From Aquabacter spiritensis (lineage in GTDB: Bacteria > Pseudomonadota > Alphaproteobacteria > Rhizobiales > Xanthobacteraceae), in NCBI RefSeq assembly GCF_004346185.1, contig NZ_SMAI01000009.1:62001-126000 (forward strand): DNA of 64,000 nucleotides, given 5' to 3'. The notes beneath the pieces were generated by a model, which was given only the letters and a program-made list of their open reading frames with translations, ran no database searches and was not told the DNA's origin. How positions within the stretch are numbered: position 1 is the stretch's first letter; every line of letters starts with the position of its first letter. Of this stretch, positions 40,030-49,609 are shown one piece after another. The position numbers and the translations under genes are program-made.

Positions 40030-40890
40030 TCACCACACCGCGCGGCGATACAAATGCCAGGTGGCATGGCCAAGCACCGGCATCACCACGATCAGGCCGA
40101 GCAGAAGCGGCACCGCGCCGGCGGCGAGCAACGTGGCGACGAGCGCGCCCCAGGCCAGGATCGGTCCCGGATTGCCCCGCATCACCGCGATCGAGGTCGA
40201 GATCGCGGTCGACGCGTCGACATTGCGGTCGAGCAGCAACGGCACGGTCACGACGCCGATCGCCAGCGCCATCAGCGCAAAGCCGAAACCGACGGCGCCG
40301 CCGATCACGATCAGCGCCCAACCCGCCGGCGTGGTCAGGACCGCGGCGAGGAAGGCGGACGGCGTCTCCGGCGCCTGCCATCCCAGGGTCGCGCCATAGA
40401 TCAAGGCGGCGGCGATCATCCAGAGCAGGAACACGCCGAGCAAAGCGACGCCGAACTTGACGATTTCGCCGATCGCCGGGGATCGGAACGCCTCGAAGGC
40501 ATCGATCCAGGTCACCTGCCCCCCCTGTTCGCGCCGCCGGCTCATCTCGTACAGGCCGGTGGCGGCCAGCGGCCCGATCAGGGCGAAGCCGGCGACCAGC
40601 GGGAACACCAGCGGCAGCATGTCGTAGCCGAGCATCACCCGGGCGAGCAGCAGGCCCGCCAGAGGATAGACGATGCCGATGAACAGGAGATCGGTCCGGT
40701 AGGAGCGGAAATCCTGGAAGCCGAGCGCGAGACAGTCCCGCAGGTCGGCGAAGGAGAGGCGCCGGACCAGCGGCCGCGCGCCGTCGAAAGCGGCCGGCGG
40801 CCGCGCGAAGCTGCGCCCCGCCGCGCCGGCGGCGCGCAGGCCGATCCGCGCCTGATCGTAGGTCCATTCGACCGGATTTTTGATCGTCAT
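40030..40890 (-). CDS. DUF2189 family integral membrane protein
   Basis: The 286-residue protein has about six transmembrane segments after a soluble N-terminus. PLVRRLSFADLRDCLALGFQDF precedes the first helix, and GPLAATGLYEMSRRREQG is the conserved cytoplasmic loop that marks DUF2189. Function is unknown. It ends 30 nt beyond the CtrA-like box region and is transcribed away from the transport-like gene upstream (70 nt apart, same strand). Confidence 0.75.
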   Translation of the reverse strand: MTIKNPVEWTYDQARIGLRAAGAAGRSFARPPAAFDGARPLVRRLSFADLRDCLALGFQDFRSYRTDLLFIGIVYPLAGLLLARVMLGYDMLPLVFPLVAGFALIGPLAATGLYEMSRRREQGGQVTWIDAFEAFRSPAIGEIVKFGVALLGVFLLWMIAAALIYGATLGWQAPETPSAFLAAVLTTPAGWALIVIGGAVGFGFALMALAIGVVTVPLLLDRNVDASTAISTSIAVMRGNPGPILAWGALVATLLAAGAVPLLLGLIVVMPVLGHATWHLYRRAVW

Positions 40891-40961
40891 CTTCGTTCTC
40901 CCGAACCGTCCGTCCGGAAGCCGCGGTCCTCGAGACCCAAGCGATGTCTGCAACCGACGCC

Positions 40962-42398
40962 TCAGGGGCCCGCCGCAACTCTCCGCTTTGGAGAGCTTAC
41001 GCCCATAGACGGGGGAAGGACAGGCCGCGCCGCCCGCGCGCCCCACAGCCGGAGCGCCAAAGTCACGAGCGACCCCAGGACGATGACGAAAGAGACCGCG
41101 ATATGTCGCGAATAATTGAAGCCCACCAGATAGGGCGCGGCATAGGCCATGTTGGCGAGCAGCATGAGGCCGAGGATCACCCGGTCGGCGCGGCTGCCCG
41201 TCACCAGGACCAGGACGCCGCACACCACCAGCGCCAGCGTGGCGACCCGCCCGGCCACCAGGCCGGCGGAGATCAGGATCATTTCGGTGCGGCTGTTGTC
41301 GGTGGCGCGCTGGGCATCGGCATTGAAGCTGTAGGGGCTCTTTTCCACGCTGAGGAAGAAATTGACCGCCTTGCGCCAGAGGAAGCCGGCGGCGGCGGTC
41401 GGATTGTCGGCGATCCAGCCGAGCGCCGCCGCGCGGAAATGGTCGCTCCACGCCCATTCGTCCGCAAACGACCAGGGCTTCGGCTGGAGCGGCACGGCGA
41501 AGTGCCGGCCGTCGCGGGTGACGACCTCGGTGGCGTCGAAGATCTGGTCGAGATTGACGTCGGGATAGATTTCGGCGCCGAGCGCACTGTTGCCGCGATA
41601 AAGGCTCTCGGCATCATAGCTCGTCATCAGCGTCAGCCGTCCGCCGCCGGCATTGTGCGCGGCCCACAGGCCGAGCAGCCCCAGCCCGGCGAGCGCCATC
41701 GCGCCCGACCGCCCGACCGCACGCCAGGAAAACCGCGCCCGCACCGCCACCGCCACGAAGATCCCAAAACTGAGGGCGAGGATCAGCACCATCGAGGCCT
41801 TGGTGAAGAAGGCCAGCAGCGCGTTCAGCAGCAGGATCGCGAGCGCGATGTCGGTCCGCCGCCCCTCGCTTGGCGCGAACAGGAGGCAGGACACGACCGA
41901 AAAGGCGACGCTCCAGACCAGCAGGATCTCGAGCAGGATCGCTTCCTCATAGGTCAGCTCATAGGCGTGCTTCACCGTCGGGTAGCTGGCGAACAAAACG
42001 GTCAGCGCCGCCGCCCAGAGCAGAGCGGCCGCCGGATAGAGCCGCGCCTGCATGCGGATCAGGAAAAAACACAGCGTTCCGCTATACGCCGACATGATCA
42101 GGCTTTTGATGATGCCGATATGGGCTTGATCGGTCCCGAACAGCGCTATTCCGGCATAGATCAGCGGCAGAAGCGGCATGCGCGAGGAGACCTGACACCG
42201 GCCCTCGTAGCAGGAGAAGAACCGCCCGGTCTCGACCAGATTCTGGATGTAGGGGCCGAACCCGTATTTGAGGTCGAAGATCGATCCTTCGCCCCGGAAC
42301 AGCACGAAAAGCGCCAGAAGCTTGGCCGCGCAGAACCCTGCGAACAGGGCGACGATATAAGCAAGAACAAGGGTTTGGGAGGGACGGAACGCGGGCAT
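40962..42398 (-). CDS. polytopic membrane protein, possibly a lipid-linked glycosyltransferase
   Basis: The 478-residue protein has about ten or eleven hydrophobic helices. Short acidic loops near the first helix (GSIFDLKYGFGPYIQNLVETG) and a large loop around residues 255-345 (including EIYPDVNLDQIFD and EWAWSDHFRAAALGWI) resemble GT-C-type glycosyltransferases of the ArnT/PMT style, but no diagnostic motif is certain. The donor would be a polyprenyl-phosphate sugar. It stands alone between the DUF2189 and YihY genes on the same strand, 140 nt from the latter. Confidence 0.5.
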   Translation of the reverse strand: MPAFRPSQTLVLAYIVALFAGFCAAKLLALFVLFRGEGSIFDLKYGFGPYIQNLVETGRFFSCYEGRCQVSSRMPLLPLIYAGIALFGTDQAHIGIIKSLIMSAYSGTLCFFLIRMQARLYPAAALLWAAALTVLFASYPTVKHAYELTYEEAILLEILLVWSVAFSVVSCLLFAPSEGRRTDIALAILLLNALLAFFTKASMVLILALSFGIFVAVAVRARFSWRAVGRSGAMALAGLGLLGLWAAHNAGGGRLTLMTSYDAESLYRGNSALGAEIYPDVNLDQIFDATEVVTRDGRHFAVPLQPKPWSFADEWAWSDHFRAAALGWIADNPTAAAGFLWRKAVNFFLSVEKSPYSFNADAQRATDNSRTEMILISAGLVAGRVATLALVVCGVLVLVTGSRADRVILGLMLLANMAYAAPYLVGFNYSRHIAVSFVIVLGSLVTLALRLWGARAARPVLPPSMGVSSPKRRVAAGP

Positions 42399-42537
42399 CG
42401 GCTTCCCCTGGCGCCGCCCGCGTCGCGCGAATCCGGCCCGTCCGGATCAAACCAAGCCGCGCGCGCCAAGGGAAGAGGTGAGCTTGGAGGCGGCAGGGCC
42501 AAAACCGCGCGGTCCCCGCATTTCCAAGGACTTGCGC

Positions 42538-43620
42538 CTATTGCGCGGGGCCCAGCGTGTCCGCCATGGTCGCCCCCCGCCGGCCCATGGGGCGCGGCGG
42601 GCCGGTCGTGGTGTCGAGGGCGGTCTGGTGCTCGATCTCGGCGTTCAGCTCCGCCCCGAACAGGATCACCGTGACCGACAGCCAGATCCAGGTCATGAAG
42701 CCCATAACGGCGCCGAGCGAGCCGTAAGTTTCGTTATACGACCCGAAATTGGCGACATACCAGGAAAACGCCGCCGAGACGGCGAGCCAGAGCAGCGCCG
42801 CGACGACGCTTCCAAGGCTCACCCAGCGCCAGCGCGCCCGCACCCGGCACGGCCCATAGCGATAGATGACGGTGATCGCAAAGCCGATCGCCAGCGCCAG
42901 CAAAGGCCAGCGAACGTTCGATACCAGCCATTCCGTGCCTGTTTCGAGCGAGATCAACCGCGTCGCGACGGGCAAAGCGACGACGCTGGCGAGCGCGAGG
43001 ATAGCAAAAAGGATACCGGCCACTGTAAAGATGAGCGATACCGCCGTCCGCATCAAGAAAGACCGCCGCTCCTCTTCTTCATACGCGATATTCAGGGCCT
43101 CGATCATCGCTTTTGTCCCGGCGTTTGCGCTCCAGAGCGCGGTGCCGAGACCCACCGCGAAGCCGAAGCCGAGCGTAGATCCCCCGGTCGCGACGATCCG
43201 CGTCGTCTGCTCCCGCAAGACTTCGATCGCCCCACCCGGAAGCACCCAGCTCGCCGCGTCGAGCTGCTGCTGGACGTGTGAGGGGTCAAAGAAGAGGCCG
43301 TAGAGCGAGATGAAGGCACCGAGCGCCGGAAACACCGCGAGCAGCGTGTAGAAGGTGACGCCGGCGGAGAGGCCGAGCACGCGATCGGAGAAGAACTCTT
43401 TGAAAGTGCGGACCAAAATATCCCGCCACCCGCGCCGCGGGATGCCGAGGGGGCTGGTGGCGGTGCGCCCGCGCCCGGGCTCCCGCGCCGCTCGGGGCGC
43501 GCCCCGCAGGCCTGGTGTCTCAAGAGGATCCTGCGCGCCGCGGGCGACGAGAACCGCCACGATGCCGCCCAAGAACATCCCGCTCCAGACCACCCGTGCC
43601 GCGCTGCCCCAGCCTGCCAT
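42538..43620 (-). CDS. YihY/BrkB family inner-membrane protein
   Basis: The 360-residue protein has one N-terminal hydrophobic segment, then the six-helix YihY/BrkB domain: FKEFFSDRVLGLSAGVTFYTLLAVFPAL is the conserved entry, and GFMTWIWLSVTVILFGAELNAEIEHQT the conserved exit. The C-terminal tail is polar. Once called ribonuclease BN, the family is now treated as membrane proteins of uncertain function. GGAGG before 43620 supports the start over an upstream in-frame codon at 43671. Confidence 0.85.
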   Translation of the reverse strand: MAGWGSAARVVWSGMFLGGIVAVLVARGAQDPLETPGLRGAPRAAREPGRGRTATSPLGIPRRGWRDILVRTFKEFFSDRVLGLSAGVTFYTLLAVFPALGAFISLYGLFFDPSHVQQQLDAASWVLPGGAIEVLREQTTRIVATGGSTLGFGFAVGLGTALWSANAGTKAMIEALNIAYEEEERRSFLMRTAVSLIFTVAGILFAILALASVVALPVATRLISLETGTEWLVSNVRWPLLALAIGFAITVIYRYGPCRVRARWRWVSLGSVVAALLWLAVSAAFSWYVANFGSYNETYGSLGAVMGFMTWIWLSVTVILFGAELNAEIEHQTALDTTTGPPRPMGRRGATMADTLGPAQ

Positions 43621-43761
43621 GCCAGCCTCCGTACGCCGGCAATGGACCATTTCGCGCAGAGGCGCGCTCAAATCGGCCCGTGATGGATCACGCCCGTCTG
43701 CTCCGGCTCAAGCTCAACCCGGAGCCGGCGCCAAAGTTTCACCGGTTTTTCCCTTTCTGCC

Positions 43762-45255
43762 TCACACCCGCACGGCGAACGGGTCCCGGGCCTCGTCGGA
43801 GAAGTCGATCATCACGTTCTTCGTGCGCACGAATTCATAGAGGCCCGCCTCCCCGCGCTCGCGCCCGTAGCCGCTCTCCTTCACCCCGCCGAACGGGGTC
43901 TGTGCGGCGGAGGCGCGATAGGTGTTCACCCAGACCATGCCGGACCGGATGGCGCGCGAAACGCGCAAAGCGCGGTTGAGATCGCGGGTCCAGATGCCGG
44001 AGGCGAGGCCGTAGCGGGTGTCGTTGCCGATCGCCACCGCCTCCTCCTCCTCGTCGAACGGAATGATCGAGAGGACCGGGCCGAACACCTCCTCCTGTGC
44101 GATCCGCATGTCGTTTCGAACATCGGCGAAGATGGTCGGCTTCACGAATAGGCCGTCGGCGAGATCACCCTCGCGCGCCGCCTCGCCGCCCGCGACCAAC
44201 GACGCACCGTCCGCTTTCGCCGCCGCGATGAAGCCGAGGATCATGTCGAACTGCGGCTGGTTGGCGGCGGTGCCCATTTCGGTCGCCATGTCGAGCGGAT
44301 TGCCGAGCCGGATCTGGCCGGCACGCGCGGCGAGACGCTCGACCATCTCCCGATAGACCGGCCGCTGCACCAGCAGCCGCGAGCCGGCGATGCAGGTCTG
44401 GCCGGTGGCGGCGAAGATCCCGGCGAGCGCACCGACAACCGCTTTGTCGAGATCGGCATCCGCAAACACCATGTTCGGCGATTTTCCGCCCAGTTCCATG
44501 ATGACCGGCACCAGATTTCGGCCCGCCGCCGCGGCGATCTTCCGCCCGGTATGGCCGGAGCCGGTGAACGAAATCTTGTCGATCCCACCGCCCTCCACCA
44601 GCGCCGCCCCGGTGCGTCCGTCGCCCGTCACCACATTGAACACGCCGGGCGGAAACCCGGCCTGCTCCACCAGGCTGGCAAATTCCAGCGTCGTGACGGA
44701 CGCGTGCTCGGAGGGTTTCACCACGACACAATTGCCCGCCGCGAGCGCCGCCGGCAGCTTGTTCGCCAGCAAAGCCATGGGCGAATTCCAGGCCGTGATC
44801 AGACCGACCACGCCGAGCGGCTCGTAGCTCGCATAATCGAACACGTTCCTCTGATCGAGCGGGATGACCTGACCGAAAATCTTGTCCGCGAAGCCGGCAT
44901 AAAAACGATAGATCCGTGCCGAGAACGGCATCTGGCTTCGGGTCTCGCGGATCACTTTGCCGTTGTCGGTGCTCTCGAGACGTCCGAAGCGCTCCGCATT
45001 CTCTTCCAGAAGCTCCGCGAGGCGCAGCAGCAGGCGCCCGCGCTCCAGCCCGCTGACATGGCGCCAGGTGGTCTCGAAGCAGCGCCGGGCGGCGGCCACG
45101 GCCGCCGCGACGTCGCTCGGACCCGCCTGCGCGATCAGCGCCCAGGGCTGCCGGTTATAAGGATTGTAGGTCGGAAAGGTCTCGCCCGCCTCCGGCGTGA
45201 CCCACCGTCCATCGATATAGAGCTGGTAAGTCTTGAGATTTCCCGGCGCGTTCAT
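43762..45255 (-). CDS. aldehyde dehydrogenase (NAD(P)-dependent)
   Basis: The 497-residue enzyme of the ALDH superfamily oxidises an aldehyde to an acid. NAD binding: ITAWNSPMALL near 154 and KPSEHAS; catalytic glutamate in VIMELGGKSPN near 255; catalytic cysteine in ATGQTCIAGSR near 290; and EEVFGPVLS near 390. The FGGVKESGYGRERG segment closes the family pattern. It is divergent from a GMC oxidoreductase gene, which could make its aldehyde from an alcohol, so the two enzymes probably act in sequence. The substrate is unknown. Confidence 0.9.
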   Translation of the reverse strand: MNAPGNLKTYQLYIDGRWVTPEAGETFPTYNPYNRQPWALIAQAGPSDVAAAVAAARRCFETTWRHVSGLERGRLLLRLAELLEENAERFGRLESTDNGKVIRETRSQMPFSARIYRFYAGFADKIFGQVIPLDQRNVFDYASYEPLGVVGLITAWNSPMALLANKLPAALAAGNCVVVKPSEHASVTTLEFASLVEQAGFPPGVFNVVTGDGRTGAALVEGGGIDKISFTGSGHTGRKIAAAAGRNLVPVIMELGGKSPNMVFADADLDKAVVGALAGIFAATGQTCIAGSRLLVQRPVYREMVERLAARAGQIRLGNPLDMATEMGTAANQPQFDMILGFIAAAKADGASLVAGGEAAREGDLADGLFVKPTIFADVRNDMRIAQEEVFGPVLSIIPFDEEEEAVAIGNDTRYGLASGIWTRDLNRALRVSRAIRSGMVWVNTYRASAAQTPFGGVKESGYGRERGEAGLYEFVRTKNVMIDFSDEARDPFAVRV

Positions 45256-45671
45256 CCCTGCCTCCGTGACGCCTAGAACACGTTCGATCGAATTGCATCG
45301 CAGTCCGATCGAAAAACGTTCTCTGTCGATTGGTTGGAGGCCTGTTCACCGATCGGATCGGCTCGACCTGATCGGATCTGGCTCTCCTGTGACGCATGTT
45401 GGAGCCCGCCGTGGTCGCCCGCGGCGGCAATCGGCGCGACGCTAGAAGCAGCGCGCGCATGAAAGAAATACCGATTTCGCCTTGGGCGATGCCGACGGCG
45501 CATACTGACGCCGGGGGCGCCGACTATCCAATTTACGCATACTCGAGCCGCTAACGTGATTGTCGTGAGATAATGGCGCCCCCTATGTTGGTCGCCGTAC
45601 AGGCTTATCATGCTGGCAATGCCGCTCGAACCGAACAGATGGCGGCCAGCCACCAACGAGGACACCGGGAG
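45256..45671. promoter_or_regulatory. divergent control region with dyads and repeats
   Basis: This 416-nt gap between aldehyde dehydrogenase and GMC genes has no credible gene. It contains a long imperfect dyad: AGAACACGTTCGATCG at 45275-45290 against CGATCGAAAAACGTTCT at 45306-45322. Inside the left arm lies the palindrome TTCGATCGAA. Two direct repeats GATCGGATC occur at 45351-45359 and 45370-45378. These look like operator sites for a regulator encoded elsewhere. A sigma-70 promoter could not be set with confidence. Confidence 0.5.
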
Positions 45672-47327
45672 ATGGGATCGCCAAGGCAGGATGCGCCGGA
45701 TGCGGAATTCGATTTTGTCATCGTGGGGGCCGGGTCGGCGGGCTGCGTGCTCGCCAACAGATTGTCGGCCGACGGCACGCATCGGGTGCTCTTGATCGAG
45801 GCCGGCGGCAAGGACCGCTCGATCAATATTCACGTGCCCTTGATGGTGGTGAATCTCCTCAAGGACGAGCGCTTCACCTGGCCGTTCATGACCGAGAAGC
45901 AGGTGCATCTGAATGGCCGCGAACAGCTCTGGACGCGCGGCAGGGTGCTCGGCGGCTCCTCCTCGATCAACGGCAACGTCTATGTCCGCGGCGACCCGGC
46001 CGAGTTCGATTCCTGGAACTGCCCCGGCTGGTCCTGGGACGAGATGCTGCCCTATTTCAAGAAGATGGAGACCTTTGCCGACGGCGATCCGCGCACCCGC
46101 GGCAAAGACGGGCCGATTTCCGTCACCCAGTTGAAGCGCTTCGACAAGCTGGCGGACGCCTATCTCGACGCCAATCGCGAGGCGGGGTTCGAGCTGGTCG
46201 ACGATTACAATGACGGCCATTACGAGGGCGCGTCCTACCTGCAATATTCCACCCGCCGCGGTTTCCGCTGCTCCTCCTCGGTCGGCTATCTCCGCCCGGC
46301 GCGCAATCGCCCGAATTTGACCGTCTGGACCGATACGCTGGTCTCGCGCGTCCTGTTCGAAGGCAAGCGGGCGAGCGGCGTGGAATGCCGGCGCGAGGGA
46401 CGTATGATGCGCGTCGCGGCGCGGCGTGAGGTGATCCTCTCGGCGGGACCGATCCAGTCACCGAAGATTTTGGAACTCTCCGGAGTTGGACAGCCCGATC
46501 TTCTCGGATCGCTCGGCATCCCATTGGTTCATGCCCTGCCCGGCGTCGGCGAAAACATGTCGGACCATCCGAACGTGCGCCTGACCTTCGAGTGCGCCCG
46601 GCCGATCACCATCAACGACGTGCTGCAGCGCCCGACCTCGAAGCTGCGCGAGGGCATCCGCTATATTCTGTTCGGCAAGGGCCTGCTGTCGATCTGCTCC
46701 GCCACCGCCCACACCGTGATGCGCAGCCATCCCAGAGAGAACCAGCCGGATCTGAAGCTTCAGCTCCAGCCGTTCTCCGGCAAGGACCGCTACGCCCGGC
46801 GGCCGAAAGACGGGCTCGACCCCTATTCCGGCTTCACCATCGGCATCATGGCGCTGCGCCCCCGCTCGCGCGGCTATGTTCATGCCGCATCGAGCGATCC
46901 CGCGGTACATCCTAAGATCGATCCGAACTATCTGGCGGTGGAGGACGACGCCCGCGTGCTGATGGCCGGCATCCATGCCGTGCGCCGGCTGGCCGAGGCC
47001 CCCTCGCTGAAGCGGCTGATCGTGCGCGAAACCCGCCCCGGGCCGGAGGTTCGGACCGAGGCGCAGATCATCGATTATATCCGCGCCACGGCGCAGACCA
47101 CCTGGCATGTGGTCGGCAGTTGCCGGATGGGGCTCGATGCCGAAGCGGTGGTCGATCCCGAACTCCGGGTGCGGGGCGTGGACGGGCTGCGGGTGGTGGA
47201 TTCCTCCTGCTTTCCCACCATTCCCTCCTCGAACACGAACGCGCCCACCATCGCGCTCGGAGAGAAGGGCGCGGATCTCATTCTGCGCTCGTGGCAGAAA
47301 GTCCTCGCCTTGAGCAAGGCCGCGTGA
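45672..47327 (+). CDS. GMC-family FAD-dependent oxidoreductase
   Basis: The 551-residue flavoprotein oxidises an alcohol group. The N-terminal FAD fold is DFVIVGAGSAGCVLANRL at 14-31, followed by the GMC signature WTRGRVLGGSSSINGNVYVRG near 98, the second signature region AGPIQSPKILELSGVG, and the catalytic His in TTWHVVGSCRMG with the closing NTNAPTIALGEKGA. It resembles choline and polyethylene-glycol dehydrogenases, but no substrate can be read from sequence. Upstream in-frame codons exist to 45573; the ATG at 45672 starts just before the fold. Its stop overlaps a GTG of the following enolase-superfamily gene. Confidence 0.87.
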   Translation: MGSPRQDAPDAEFDFVIVGAGSAGCVLANRLSADGTHRVLLIEAGGKDRSINIHVPLMVVNLLKDERFTWPFMTEKQVHLNGREQLWTRGRVLGGSSSINGNVYVRGDPAEFDSWNCPGWSWDEMLPYFKKMETFADGDPRTRGKDGPISVTQLKRFDKLADAYLDANREAGFELVDDYNDGHYEGASYLQYSTRRGFRCSSSVGYLRPARNRPNLTVWTDTLVSRVLFEGKRASGVECRREGRMMRVAARREVILSAGPIQSPKILELSGVGQPDLLGSLGIPLVHALPGVGENMSDHPNVRLTFECARPITINDVLQRPTSKLREGIRYILFGKGLLSICSATAHTVMRSHPRENQPDLKLQLQPFSGKDRYARRPKDGLDPYSGFTIGIMALRPRSRGYVHAASSDPAVHPKIDPNYLAVEDDARVLMAGIHAVRRLAEAPSLKRLIVRETRPGPEVRTEAQIIDYIRATAQTTWHVVGSCRMGLDAEAVVDPELRVRGVDGLRVVDSSCFPTIPSSNTNAPTIALGEKGADLILRSWQKVLALSKAA

Positions 47328-47341
47328 GAGCCCCGCTTGTC

Positions 47342-48514
47342 ATGATCGAACGCATCGAAGTCCTCGTCACCGAACTGCCGATCCGCCTGAAGCGCGTATT
47401 CTCCTCGGGCAGCTACGATACCGGCCCTCCGAAGCAATTGCTCGGCAAACCGGTCTTCGTGAAGATCTTCGCGGAGGGCGTGGTCGGCTGCGCCCAGATC
47501 CGCCCCATCAGCCCGGGCCATTTCGTCGCCGACACCACCCACTCGGTGGTCGCGGCGATCACCGAGATCCTCGGGCCGAACCTGATCGGCCGCTCGATCT
47601 TCGACATCGAAGCGATCACCGAAATGTTCGATCTGCGCCTCGCCGCCAATCCGGCGGCGCGGGCGGTGCTGGACATCGCGCTGCACGACGCCATGGGCAA
47701 GGCGCTCGGCGTGCCGGTCCACAAGCTGATCGGCGGCTGCAGTCAAAGCGTCATTCCGCTGGAATGGTCGGTGAGCCTCGCCGACGACGTCGCCGTGATG
47801 ATCGCGGAGGCGCGGCGGGCGGTCGAGGAATTCGGCATCAAGGTGCTGTGCATCAAGGCCGCCGGCAAAGGTGGCTGGAAACAGGACGTGCGGAATTTCG
47901 AGGCGGTGCGCAACGCCTTCGGCCCCGACATCGTGATCGGCGTCGACCCCAATACCGGCTGGAGCGTCCCGGACACGATCGCCGCTCTGAATGCCATGCG
48001 CCCGTTCGACGTCGGTTATCTCGAGCAGCCCATCGGACGGCGCGACCTGGATGGGCTGGCGGAGATCCGCCGCGCGGCGGCCGGCATTCCCTTGATGGCC
48101 GACGAGAGCCTGTTCACGGTGGAGGACGCCGTCGACCTCGTGCGGCACCGTGCGGTCGACGTCTTCTGTATCAAGCTCTACAAAGTCGGCGGCCTGTCGG
48201 CGGCGCGCCGCATCGCCGCGGTCGCGAAAGGCGCCAACATCCTGCTCAATTGCGGCGGCCTCGCCACGGTGTCGAATTTCGAGGCGGCCGCGGCGGCGCA
48301 TTTCTGCGCGACCATTCCGGTGCGCCAGACCTTCGGCGCCGCCGAATTCGTGTTCGGCCTCGGCCCGCTCGGGCGCGACCCGCTGGTGGCCGACACCCCG
48401 CTCGTGATCGCCGACGGCGCCGTCGCCGTCCCGACCGGCCCCGGCCTCGGCCTCACTCTGGACGAGGCCGCCTTAGACCGCATGACCCTTCAGAAGACCG
48501 TCGTCACGCGCTGA
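47342..48514 (+). CDS. mandelate racemase/muconate-lactonizing enzyme family protein
   Basis: Enolase-superfamily protein of 390 residues. The N-terminal capping domain covers about 1-125. In the barrel the three metal ligands appear as VDPNTGW (Asp), LEQPIG (Glu) and MADESLF (Glu). The catalytic lysine on strand 6 fits CIKLYKVGG. The usual K-x-K on strand 2 appears as LCIKAAGK, so the first lysine of the pair is replaced by cysteine. The enzyme may be a lactonising, racemising or dehydratase type. The GTG at 47324 would overlap the upstream stop; ATG 47342 is preferred. It is co-transcribed with the GMC gene. Confidence 0.83.
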   Translation: MIERIEVLVTELPIRLKRVFSSGSYDTGPPKQLLGKPVFVKIFAEGVVGCAQIRPISPGHFVADTTHSVVAAITEILGPNLIGRSIFDIEAITEMFDLRLAANPAARAVLDIALHDAMGKALGVPVHKLIGGCSQSVIPLEWSVSLADDVAVMIAEARRAVEEFGIKVLCIKAAGKGGWKQDVRNFEAVRNAFGPDIVIGVDPNTGWSVPDTIAALNAMRPFDVGYLEQPIGRRDLDGLAEIRRAAAGIPLMADESLFTVEDAVDLVRHRAVDVFCIKLYKVGGLSAARRIAAVAKGANILLNCGGLATVSNFEAAAAAHFCATIPVRQTFGAAEFVFGLGPLGRDPLVADTPLVIADGAVAVPTGPGLGLTLDEAALDRMTLQKTVVTR

Positions 48515-48565
48515 AGCCGACACGGGTTCGGGCGCCGCTTGGGCCGGCGCCCGCCCCGCCGATCG

Positions 48566-49147
48566 TCAGGCCTTGCCGCGTTCCCAGCGGAGCGTGGCCT
48601 CGGCGACCCGCCGGCCGAGATAAGCAGCCGTGCGGCGGTCGGCTTCGGGCGGCCCCATATCCGGCCCCTGGTCGATGTTCGACTGGGCGAAGGCGCCGCC
48701 GAAGCCGCCGAGCCGGTTGAGGTCGTTCACCGAACCGGCGGAATTGTTGTTCCCGGGATGCAGGCCGAGACCGACCCACACCATGCCGTGCTGCTGCGAC
48801 AGGTTGTAGAGCGCGTGCAGGCCCTGGAGCTTGTCGCCGTTCTGCGAACCCGAATTGACGAAGCCGGACGCGATCTTGTCCTTCCACTTCAGTTCCATCC
48901 AGCGCTTCGAGGTCTTTTCGGCGAAGCCCCAGAAGCCGGCCGAGATCGAACCCATATAGATGGGCGCGCCGAAGATGATCGCGGCGGCACCGTCGAGCAC
49001 CTCCCAGGCCGCGTCCGCCTCGTCCACCGAGATCAAGGTGCCTTCCACCTCGGGGATTTCGGCGACGCCCGAGAGGACGGCCTCGGCCTGCACCTTGGTG
49101 TGGCCGTAACCGGAATGATAGACGATGGCGATGACGGGCTTGGTCAT
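48566..49147 (-). CDS. flavodoxin-fold NADPH-dependent FMN reductase-like protein
   Basis: The 193-residue protein has the WrbA-like flavodoxin fold: YHSGYGHTKVQAE at 10-22 binds the FMN phosphate, GAPIYMGSISAGFWGF near 60 contacts the isoalloxazine ring, and GSQNGDKLQGL fits the second loop. A short C-terminal extension follows. It probably reduces quinones or serves as an FMN reductase. The gene is convergent with the enolase-superfamily gene and has GGAGAG upstream of its ATG. It may or may not be functionally linked to the dehydrogenase cluster. Confidence 0.8.
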   Translation of the reverse strand: MTKPVIAIVYHSGYGHTKVQAEAVLSGVAEIPEVEGTLISVDEADAAWEVLDGAAAIIFGAPIYMGSISAGFWGFAEKTSKRWMELKWKDKIASGFVNSGSQNGDKLQGLHALYNLSQQHGMVWVGLGLHPGNNNSAGSVNDLNRLGGFGGAFAQSNIDQGPDMGPPEADRRTAAYLGRRVAEATLRWERGKA

Positions 49148-49291
49148 GGCGGCTCTCCTTTTCCAGGAGGGTAGTGGCATGCACGTGCGCCCCGGGCCAG
49201 CGGCGGTTCTGCAAGCCTGCAGTGCATTCCCGCAAAGGCACGACGGTCCCGGCTTAACCGGCCGGCAAGAGCTTGCCGCTATCGTCGCGCT

Positions 49292-49609
49292 ATGCAGACC
49301 CGTTCGCGCCTTCGCTCCATCCTCAGTGCTCTGACGCTCTATGCCGTCGCCGCGGGCGTCATCGGCTATTTTGCCCACCATGCTTATAGCGGGGACCACG
49401 GGCTGCGCGCCAAACGCAGCTTTCTCCAGGAGATGGCGGAACTCGAAGCGGAACTGGCGAAACTGCGCGCGGTCCGCACCGCGATCGAACACAAAGTGTC
49501 GCTTCTCGACGCCCGGCGTCTCGATCCGGACCTGCTCGACGAAGAGGGGCGGCGGCAACTCGATTTCGTTCACGCGAAGGACCTGGTTCTTCTCAAGCCG
49601 GCTCAATGA
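49292..49609 (+). CDS. ftsB: FtsB/DivIC family septum formation protein
   Basis: The 105-residue bitopic protein has a short cytoplasmic basic start, a transmembrane helix (about 12-32), and an alpha-helical coiled coil LQEMAELEAELAKLRAVRTAI, then a small C-terminal domain with DPDLLDEEGRRQLDFV. It is the divisome subunit that pairs with FtsL and FtsQ. In Alphaproteobacteria it usually lies, as here, just upstream of pdhA and next to the eno gene; eno is not in view. A 162-nt gap with moderate A/T content separates it from pdhA. Confidence 0.88.
   Translation: MQTRSRLRSILSALTLYAVAAGVIGYFAHHAYSGDHGLRAKRSFLQEMAELEAELAKLRAVRTAIEHKVSLLDARRLDPDLLDEEGRRQLDFVHAKDLVLLKPAQ

Noticed and set aside
40979-40995. 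Hairpin CTCTCC-5-GGAGAG as a terminator
   Set aside because: It lies inside the coding end of the membrane-protein gene that stops at 40962, not after a gene.
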